11,906 nt of DNA from Lachnospiraceae bacterium (lineage in GTDB: Bacteria > Bacillota > Clostridia > Lachnospirales > Lachnospiraceae). Both the position numbers and the translations under genes were made by a program. The stretch is taken from NCBI GenBank assembly GCA_014804185.1, contig JAAVAG010000131.1, positions 1-11,906 on the forward strand, in the 5' to 3' direction. Under the pieces are notes generated by a model, which had not been told where the DNA came from, did no database searches, and saw only the letters and a list, made by a program, of their open reading frames with translations. Below, in pieces: positions 7,071-11,906 of the stretch; position 1 is the stretch's first letter; each line of letters opens with the position of its first letter.

Positions 7071-7124
7071 TTTCATCAGATCATTTCACAGATCATTTCA
7101 CAAATCATTCAACAAATCCATTTT
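7065..7124. repeat. Tandem 12-bp AT-rich repeat array, about five units
   Basis: Consecutive 12-nt units are CAGATTTTTCAT (7065), CAGATCATTTCA (7077), CAGATCATTTCA (7089, identical), CAAATCATTCAA (7101) and CAAATCCATTTT (7113). Units 2 and 3 are exact copies; the outer units are degenerate. The array ends directly before the putative promoter boxes of comM. Confidence 0.6.
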
Positions 7125-7136
7125 ACAATTTACAAT
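7108..7136 (+). promoter_or_regulatory. Candidate sigma-A promoter for comM-dprA
   Basis: TACAAT (7131-7136) with TTCAAC (7108-7113) 17 nt upstream. A second TACAAT lies at 7124-7129 without a good -35. An alternative pair is TTGCAC (7140-7145), 17 nt, TATCAA (7163-7168). The region is AT-rich, so several weak matches are expected. A promoter somewhere here is more secure than this exact choice. Confidence 0.35.
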
Positions 7137-7206
7137 TCATTGCACAATCTATCAAAAACCCATATCAATAACCATATAGGAACGCTTCAAAAGAAAGGAG
7201 ATATTT

Positions 7207-8769
7207 ATGTACAGCAGCGTATATGCGGGTGCACTCAGGGGGATTCTGGCCTATCTGGTGCAGACGGAGGTGGACGCCGCCCAGGGACTGCCGGGACTGG
7301 AACTGGTGGGATATCTGGCGGGCGAAGTGAAAGAGGCCAGGGAGCGGGTGCGCGTGGCACTGAAAAATGTGGGGATCGATCTGCCGCCCATGCGGATCAC
7401 CGTAAATTTATCCCCGGCGGATGTGAGAAAGGACGGCACAGGGTTTGACCTGCCCATTGCAGTGGGAATTCTGGGCGCTCTGGGCAAGATTCCCGAAAGC
7501 AGCTTTCGGGATACCCTTTTTATCGGAGAACTTGGGCTGGACGGGAAACTGCGGAGAGTCCGGGGCATCCTGCCCATTGTGCGCGCGGCTGCGGAGAGCG
7601 GGCTGACAAGATGTGTTGTGCCCGCGGAAAATGCCTGTGAGGGCAGCGTGGTAAAAGGGATAGAGGTGGTGGGAGCGGAAAGTATGGCACAGCTTCTGGA
7701 GTATCTGCGGGCGGACGAAAAGAAGCGCAGCAGCATCCTGCCGCCCATAACGTCCTCTGAGCAGGCGTCCGGGCCCCTTTCTGAGCCGGATGGCGGGGAA
7801 ACGCCGGATTTTGCCGATATTGCCGGGCAGGAGATGGTAAAGCGCGTGGCCGAGATAGCCGCCGCGGGGTTTCACAACATGCTCATTATCGGGCCTCCCG
7901 GAACGGGCAAGACCATGGTGGGCAAAAGAATCCCCGGTATCCTGCCGCCCATGACACTTCAGGAGAGCATGGAGGTATCCAATATCTACAGCATACAGGG
8001 ACTGTTAAATGCCTCCAGAACTCTCGTTACCGAGAGACCTTTTGTGAGTCCCCATCATACGGTCTCGGCCCAGGCGCTGGCAGGGGGCGGCACAATACCG
8101 CGGCCCGGGGCGGTGTCCCTGGCGCACAGAGGCGTGCTGTTTCTGGATGAACTTCCCGAATTTCCCAGGGCGGTTCTGGATCTTCTGAGACAGCCGCTGG
8201 AGGAAAAAAGGGTGGTAATCTCCAGAAATTACGGCAGTTACTGCTACCCGGCGGATTTTATGCTGGTAGCGGCCATGAATCCCTGCCCCTGCGGCTATTA
8301 TCCGGATCTGAACCGGTGTACCTGTTCCGAGGCACAGGTGCGCAGGTATCTGGGGCATATATCGGGACCCGTGCTGGACCGGATCGACCTGTGTGTGGAG
8401 GCCCCGGCCCTGGATATCCGCAGACTTGGCAGCAGGGATGAACACACGGACAGCAGAGCCATGCGCGGACATGTGGAGACGGCCCGCAGGTTTCAGGAAA
8501 AAAGATTTGCCGGGACAGGCTATCGCTTCAACAGCGAGATACAGGCCAGGGATATGCAGAAGTACTGCGCCCTGGGGACGCAGGAGGAGAGACTGCTGGA
8601 GAAACTGATGCAGCAGCAGGAGATAAGCGCACGGGCGTATCACAGACTCCTGCGTACGGCGCGCACCATTGCTGATCTGGAGGAGAGCGAGCGAATCGGC
8701 AGGACACATCTGGCGGAGGCGCTCTGCTACCGTGTCATGGATACCAAATATCGGAGAGGGAAGGGGTGA
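7207..8769 (+). CDS. comM: ComM/YifB-family Mg-chelatase-like AAA+ ATPase
   Basis: Hexameric AAA+ helicase that, in studied competent bacteria, extends branch migration of incoming DNA during natural transformation; cytosolic. It has 520 residues, slightly above the usual length of about 500. The N-terminal ChlI-like domain shows ERVRVALKNVG (46-56) and VNLSPADVRKDGTGFDLPIAVGIL (66-89). Walker A is GPPGTGKT (229-236) and Walker B GVLFLDE (309-315). A four-cysteine set NPCPCGYY...CTCS (C360, C362, C371, C373), typical of the family, follows. GPVLDRIDL (387-395) and a C-terminal Mg-chelatase domain complete it. The start is well supported by AAAGGAG 6 nt upstream of ATG 7207. dprA begins 4 nt after its stop, so the two should be cotranscribed. 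The older name Mg chelatase is misleading, since no BchD/H partners are present. Confidence 0.95.
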   Translation: MYSSVYAGALRGILAYLVQTEVDAAQGLPGLELVGYLAGEVKEARERVRVALKNVGIDLPPMRITVNLSPADVRKDGTGFDLPIAVGILGALGKIPESSFRDTLFIGELGLDGKLRRVRGILPIVRAAAESGLTRCVVPAENACEGSVVKGIEVVGAESMAQLLEYLRADEKKRSSILPPITSSEQASGPLSEPDGGETPDFADIAGQEMVKRVAEIAAAGFHNMLIIGPPGTGKTMVGKRIPGILPPMTLQESMEVSNIYSIQGLLNASRTLVTERPFVSPHHTVSAQALAGGGTIPRPGAVSLAHRGVLFLDELPEFPRAVLDLLRQPLEEKRVVISRNYGSYCYPADFMLVAAMNPCPCGYYPDLNRCTCSEAQVRRYLGHISGPVLDRIDLCVEAPALDIRRLGSRDEHTDSRAMRGHVETARRFQEKRFAGTGYRFNSEIQARDMQKYCALGTQEERLLEKLMQQQEISARAYHRLLRTARTIADLEESERIGRTHLAEALCYRVMDTKYRRGKG

Positions 8770-8773
8770 GAGG

Positions 8774-9961
8774 ATGGACCAAAAGCATACGGATCAGGTG
8801 CCTTACGCTTATTTTATAGACAGCGTAAAGGGCATCGGAAGAAAGCATGCATCGATTCTTCTGGAAGAATACGGAACACCGGAAAATGCATGGCGCGCAT
8901 CGGAAAAAGAACTGCTGCAGCTTTTGGGGGAGAAGAGGACGGCGGCATGGAAAATGCGGAAAAAGGACTGGGATATACAGGAAGAATACGAAAAACTGTT
9001 AAAAAGAGGAATCCGTTTTCTCTACAGCCAGGATCCGGCCTATCCGCAGCGGCTGAAAAATATTCCGGATCCGCCCTTTGCGCTGTATGTGCGGGGAGGC
9101 GTTCCGGAGGACAACCGGCCCAGCGCCGCCGTGATCGGCGCCAGGAGATGTTCTCCCTACGGCAGAGGCGTGGCGGAGGAACTGGGAAGAGAACTGGCGG
9201 CAGCGGGTATCCAGGTGGTCAGCGGTCTGGCGCTGGGAGTGGACGGCATCAGCCAGCGCGCAGCGGCGCAGCAGGGCGGCCCCACTTTCGGCGTGTTGGG
9301 GTGCGGCGTGGATATCTGCTACCCGCCCAGCCATCAGACGCTCTATCAGGCGCTGCTTCGGTGCGGCGGCGTGCTCTCGGAGTATCTTCCGGGAACCCAG
9401 CCGAGGCCGGAACTCTTTCCGCCCAGAAACCGCATTATCAGCGGGCTTGCGGACGCGGTGGTGGTAGTGGAGGCCAGGCGGCAGAGCGGGACGCTTATTA
9501 CGGTGGATATGGCGCTGGAACAGGGGCGGGAAATCTATTGTGTACCCGGCAGAGTGACGGACCGGCTCAGCGATGGCTGCAACAGGCTGATCAGCCAGGG
9601 AGCGGGCGTGGTGCTGTCTGTGGAGGATCTGCTGGAAAAGCTGAGTGCGGGATGGAACCGGGCTGCGGCGGGGACGCCCGCGGAAAATGAGTCTGGCGAA
9701 AACAAACCTGGCGAAAACGAAGCGATCAGAAATGCGCCGTCCCAAAAGGATGCGGCGGGCGGACTTGGCAGGCGGGAGAGAGCGCTGTGGGAACTGCTGG
9801 ACTATACGCCCGCACCCGTGCAGCAGCTGTATATCCAGATGTCGGCCATGCCCGGCATGGGACAGCTTACCCTGCAGGAGATGATGGAACTTCTGCTGGA
9901 ACTGACACTGAAAGGAAAGGTCGAGAATGTCAGCGGATCTTATTATGCGAAAAAGATGTAA
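8774..9961 (+). CDS. dprA: DNA-processing protein DprA (Smf)
   Basis: Binds incoming single-stranded DNA during transformation and loads RecA onto it; cytosolic. It has 395 residues. An N-terminal helix-hairpin-helix-like part (FIDSVKGIGRKHASILLEEY, 14-33) is followed by the DprA Rossmann core: VIGARRCSPYGRGVAEELG (120-138), VVSGLALGVDGISQRAAA (148-165), GVLGCGVDICYPPSH (173-187), FPPRNRIISGLADAVVVVEA (215-234) and SGTLITVDMALEQGREIY (238-255). A low-complexity linker (about 299-332) leads to a C-terminal winged-helix domain (about 335-395). ATG 8774 is chosen over the upstream in-frame ATG 8669, which would overlap comM by about 100 nt and add residues unlike DprA; AAGGGG (8761-8766) lies 7 nt upstream. 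topA often follows dprA in Firmicutes but is absent here. Confidence 0.96.
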   Translation: MDQKHTDQVPYAYFIDSVKGIGRKHASILLEEYGTPENAWRASEKELLQLLGEKRTAAWKMRKKDWDIQEEYEKLLKRGIRFLYSQDPAYPQRLKNIPDPPFALYVRGGVPEDNRPSAAVIGARRCSPYGRGVAEELGRELAAAGIQVVSGLALGVDGISQRAAAQQGGPTFGVLGCGVDICYPPSHQTLYQALLRCGGVLSEYLPGTQPRPELFPPRNRIISGLADAVVVVEARRQSGTLITVDMALEQGREIYCVPGRVTDRLSDGCNRLISQGAGVVLSVEDLLEKLSAGWNRAAAGTPAENESGENKPGENEAIRNAPSQKDAAGGLGRRERALWELLDYTPAPVQQLYIQMSAMPGMGQLTLQEMMELLLELTLKGKVENVSGSYYAKKM

Positions 9962-9982
9962 AAAAACCGGTGGAGAAACCGG
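9960..9982 (-). terminator. Small hairpin with T-run on the minus strand
   Basis: CCGGT (9967-9971), a 6-nt loop and ACCGG (9978-9982) form a 5-bp stem preceded by seven A residues (9960-9966). Read on the minus strand this is a small stem followed by a T-run, which could stop antisense transcription entering dprA. No minus-strand gene is visible, and the stem is short. It has no T-run on the plus strand, so it would not terminate dprA. Confidence 0.25.
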
Positions 9983-9999
9983 GGCTGTTGTGATAAAAT
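9971..9999 (+). promoter_or_regulatory. Candidate sigma-A promoter for ispG-polC
   Basis: TGGAGA (9971-9976), a 17-nt spacer and TAAAAT (9994-9999) preceded by TGA (9991-9993), forming an extended -10. Both boxes are close to consensus (4 of 6 and 5 of 6). It lies about 35 nt before the ispG start in the 72-nt gap after dprA, and would separate ispG from competence genes. Confidence 0.5.
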
Positions 10000-10033
10000 T
10001 GGAGAATGTACAAGAGGAAAGGGGCGGGAAAAT

Positions 10034-11089
10034 ATGTACAGAGACCATACCAGAAAGGTACAGATAGGGGATCGATGCATCGGAGGGGGAAGTCCCATCC
10101 TGATACAGTCCATGACCAATACGCCCACGGAGGACGTGGAGGCCACCGTTCGGCAGATTCTGCGCCTGGAGCAGGCCGGGTGTGAGATCATTCGCTGCAC
10201 CGTACCTACCATAGAGGCGGCGGAGGCCATTGCCGAGATTAAAAAACAGATCCATATACCGCTGGTGGCGGATATTCATTTTGACTATCGGATGGCCATC
10301 GCGGCCATGGAAAACGGCGCCGACAAAATACGGATCAATCCCGGCAATATCGGCGGCAGGGAGCAAGTGAAAGCCGTGGTGGATACGGCACGGGAGAGAA
10401 ATATACCCATCCGAGTGGGCGTAAACAGCGGTTCACTGGAGAAGCCGCTTGTGGAAAAATACCATGGCGTGACGGCGGAAGGGATCGTGGAGAGCGCGCT
10501 GGAGAAGGTCCGCATGATAGAGGAACTGGAATATGACAATCTGGTCATCAGTATCAAGTCTTCCGACGTGATGATGTGCGTCAGGGCGCATGAACTGCTG
10601 GTGGAGCAGACGGCTTACCCGCTGCATGTGGGAATCACGGAGGCAGGCACGGTGTGGTCGGGAAATATCAAATCCGCGCTGGGTCTGGGGCTGATCTTAA
10701 ACCGGGGAATCGGGGACACGGTCAGAGTGTCTCTGAGCGGAGATCCGGTGGAGGAGATCCGGTCGGCCAGGCTGATCCTGCGCACGCTGGGGCTTCGCCG
10801 CGGCGGCGTGGAGGTGGTATCCTGCCCTACCTGCGGAAGGACAAAGATCGACCTCATCGGACTGGCGTCCCGGGTGGAGGCCATGGTGGAGGACTATCCG
10901 CTGGATATCAGGGTGGCGGTGATGGGATGCGCCGTGAACGGACCGGGGGAGGCCAAAGAGGCGGATATCGGCATTGCCGGGGGCATCGGCGAGGGGCTTC
11001 TCATCAAAAAAGGCGAGATTCTGCGCAAGGTGCCGGAGGATAAGCTTCTGGAGGCACTGAAACAGGAACTGGATCACTGGCCTGCGTAA
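10034..11089 (+). CDS. ispG: 4-hydroxy-3-methylbut-2-en-1-yl diphosphate synthase (flavodoxin), IspG/GcpE
   Basis: Penultimate enzyme of the MEP isoprenoid pathway: reductive conversion of 2-C-methyl-D-erythritol 2,4-cyclodiphosphate to HMBPP, using a [4Fe-4S] cluster. It has 351 residues, the usual bacterial length. The TIM-barrel domain carries IQSMTNTPTEDVEATVRQI (24-42), PLVADIHFDYRMA (76-88) and INPGNIG (101-107). The C-terminal cluster domain carries CPTCGR (C264, C267) and GCAVNGPGEA (C299, E306), which are the four expected cluster ligands. The ATG start is supported by AAAGGGG (10018-10024), 9 nt upstream. In many Clostridia the order is dxr-rseP-ispG-polC; here only the ispG-polC half is kept. 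The stop codon lies in the loop of a perfect hairpin, described separately. Confidence 0.98.
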   Translation: MYRDHTRKVQIGDRCIGGGSPILIQSMTNTPTEDVEATVRQILRLEQAGCEIIRCTVPTIEAAEAIAEIKKQIHIPLVADIHFDYRMAIAAMENGADKIRINPGNIGGREQVKAVVDTARERNIPIRVGVNSGSLEKPLVEKYHGVTAEGIVESALEKVRMIEELEYDNLVISIKSSDVMMCVRAHELLVEQTAYPLHVGITEAGTVWSGNIKSALGLGLILNRGIGDTVRVSLSGDPVEEIRSARLILRTLGLRRGGVEVVSCPTCGRTKIDLIGLASRVEAMVEDYPLDIRVAVMGCAVNGPGEAKEADIGIAGGIGEGLLIKKGEILRKVPEDKLLEALKQELDHWPA

Positions 11090-11098
11090 GCGCAGGCC
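11079..11098 (+). repeat. Perfect 8-bp hairpin with the ispG stop codon in its tetraloop
   Basis: GGCCTGCG (11079-11086) and CGCAGGCC (11091-11098) are exact inverted repeats around the 4-nt loop TAAG; the loop contains the whole ispG stop codon (11087-11089). No T-run follows, so it is not a normal intrinsic terminator. The polC ribosome site begins only 6 nt after the stem, so the hairpin may affect coupling, mRNA processing or stability. Confidence 0.55.
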
Positions 11099-11116
11099 GC
11101 ATATGGAGAAAGCGGC

Positions 11117-11899
11117 ATGGGAAAACCATATTTTGAAGTGTTTCCGACGCTGAAGCTGGACAAAAGCCTGCATGACCTGTTGGAGCAGACTACCGTGGAA
11201 AGAGTGTCTGCCACCAGCAGGAAAGATTTTCTGCGCATTTATATCAGCAGTGAACGGCTGATCCGCAAGCGGGAGATCTGGCAGGTGCAGGAGGAGATCA
11301 AAAAGCAGCTGTTTTCAGGGGTGAATATCACTGTCATGATCTATGAACGGTTTATTCTGTCTCCACAGTACAGTCCGGCCAGGCTGATGGATGTCTACAG
11401 AGAAAGTATTCTGGAGGAATTAAAGGAATACAGTCATATTTTATATATTATGTTTAAAAACAGTGAGATCTCTTATCCGGAGCAGGAACACATCGTGCTC
11501 ACCGCGCCGGACACCGTGCCTGCCCGCAGCATGGAGCAGGAGTTGATCCGGGTGCTGGAAAAAATCTTTAACGAGCGGTGCGGATTTTCCGTTTCCGTCA
11601 CCGTGGAGTACGCGGAGGGCAGCGGAGACGGCGCTGCGGATGAGGACGAACAAAAGATTGCCCTGCAGGTGGCGGAAATCTCGGCGAGAGTCAGAGACAG
11701 CCGGGAAAACGCGGCTGCCGGGAACGCCGGAGCGGGCACGGGCGCCGGGCCTGGCGGTACAGGAGAAAAGCGGAAAGCGCGCCAGGAGTCGAAAACCGTT
11801 GCGGCGTATCAGCGGAAAGCGGAATTCGGAGGCGGGCAGAAGACGCAGACAGAGAGAGGCGGCAGAGGAAACCGTGCAGCTTGTCGGACTGTTAGGTAA
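11117..11899 (+). CDS. polC: DNA polymerase III PolC-type, N-terminal part; open frame ends in the linker
   Basis: PolC is the essential replicative polymerase of low-GC Gram-positives, normally about 1400-1500 residues. The 260 residues here match its N-terminal domain: KPYFEVFPTLKLDKSLHDLL (3-22), ILSPQYSPARLMDVYRESIL (80-99) and VPARSMEQELIRVLEKIFNE (134-153) followed by RCGFSVSV. A low-complexity Ala/Gly and Lys-rich linker follows (about 195-245). GGAG (11105-11108) sits 8 nt before ATG 11117. The linker should run into the OB, exonuclease and polymerase domains, but this frame meets TAA at 11897-11899. The next frame (codons starting at positions divisible by three) is open to the window end and reads REAAEETVQLVGLLGKLL with better codon use, so a one-base frame break near the AG run at 11851-11858 is suspected. 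It may be a sequencing error, a real mutation, or a true short gene. Confidence 0.85.
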   Translation: MGKPYFEVFPTLKLDKSLHDLLEQTTVERVSATSRKDFLRIYISSERLIRKREIWQVQEEIKKQLFSGVNITVMIYERFILSPQYSPARLMDVYRESILEELKEYSHILYIMFKNSEISYPEQEHIVLTAPDTVPARSMEQELIRVLEKIFNERCGFSVSVTVEYAEGSGDGAADEDEQKIALQVAEISARVRDSRENAAAGNAGAGTGAGPGGTGEKRKARQESKTVAAYQRKAEFGGGQKTQTERGGRGNRAACRTVR

Positions 11900-11906
11900 A
11901 CTGTTG

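Larger units (their letters stand above)
6939..7206 (+). other. 268-nt intergenic region and leader upstream of comM
   Basis: No coding sequence is visible. In order it holds a T7 run (6949-6955), a GC-rich hairpin (6963-7022), a 13-bp palindrome (7058-7070), an AT-rich array of about five 12-bp units (7065-7124), two overlapping TACAAT boxes (7124-7129 and 7131-7136), and the comM ribosome site AAAGGAG (7194-7200). Base composition changes sharply, from GC-rich in the hairpin to AT-rich in the last 180 nt. Confidence 0.7.

Noticed and set aside
7065..7124. Repeat array as a CRISPR array
   Set aside because: Units are 12 nt, directly adjacent without spacers, and no cas genes are near.
8669..8773. 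Upstream start for dprA at ATG 8669
   Set aside because: Overlaps comM by about 100 nt and the added Arg/Trp-rich residues are not DprA-like.
8890..9690. Plus-strand 266-codon frame inside dprA
   Set aside because: Gly/Arg/Ser-rich shadow of the DprA frame, without domains.
8999..10366. Long minus-strand open frame (455 codons) opposite dprA and ispG
   Set aside because: Antisense to two confident genes, with no family resemblance and composition typical of a shadow frame.
11840..11899. Programmed frameshift in polC
   Set aside because: No slippery heptamer is seen at the suspected break, and PolC is not known to use frameshifting; an error or mutation is simpler.
1..11906. Mobile element, tRNA, rRNA, defence or toxin-antitoxin system
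   Set aside because: No transposase, integrase, terminal repeats, tRNA-like folds or defence domains were recognised on either strand; nearly all sequence is taken up by known chromosomal genes.

Overview
The window (about 11.9 kb, moderately GC-rich, every gene on the + strand) looks like chromosome of a spore-forming, low-motility-type Clostridia, most probably a Lachnospiraceae member. The reasons are the spore genes gpr, spoIIP and a sigK-type sigma factor, the Firmicutes-type replicase PolC, strong purine-rich ribosome binding sites with several TTG/GTG starts, and protein sequences that resemble Lachnospiraceae homologues. The taxon is an inference from remembered family sequences, not from a search.

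Layout. Bases 1-765: 3' part of gpr (germination protease), whose propeptide end lies outside the window. About 746-2206: spoIIP (engulfment peptidoglycan hydrolase), with an ambiguous start and a possible sigma-E promoter at the gene junction. 2210-2238: a good sigma-A promoter leading to lepA (2309-4126) and hemW (4136-5272), 9 nt apart and probably one transcript. 5383-6018: sigK-like mother-cell sigma factor, TTG start, no pro-sequence. 6090-6938: a short PilT-family ATPase whose catalytic motifs are altered. 6939-7206: a 268-nt intergenic region with a large GC-rich hairpin followed by an AT-rich array of 12-bp repeats. 7207-8769 and 8774-9961: comM and dprA, 4 nt apart, both handling incoming single-stranded DNA in natural transformation. 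10034-11089: ispG (isoprenoid pathway) with its own promoter. 11117-11899: the N-terminal part of polC, which meets a stop in its linker.

How the genes fit together. Three functional themes sit side by side: sporulation (gpr, spoIIP, sigK), DNA uptake and processing (PilT-like, comM, dprA), and housekeeping (lepA, hemW, ispG, polC). gpr-spoIIP-lepA-hemW is a familiar Firmicutes order, but hrcA-grpE-dnaK does not follow. comM-dprA is also familiar, but topA does not follow. ispG-polC is familiar, but dxr and rseP do not precede it. The window therefore looks like three conserved blocks joined at unusual junctions.

I see no new defence or mobile system, CRISPR array, tRNA, rRNA or insertion sequence. 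The observations most worth follow-up are the degenerate PilT-like ATPase, the structured and repetitive leader upstream of comM, and the apparent frame break in polC.
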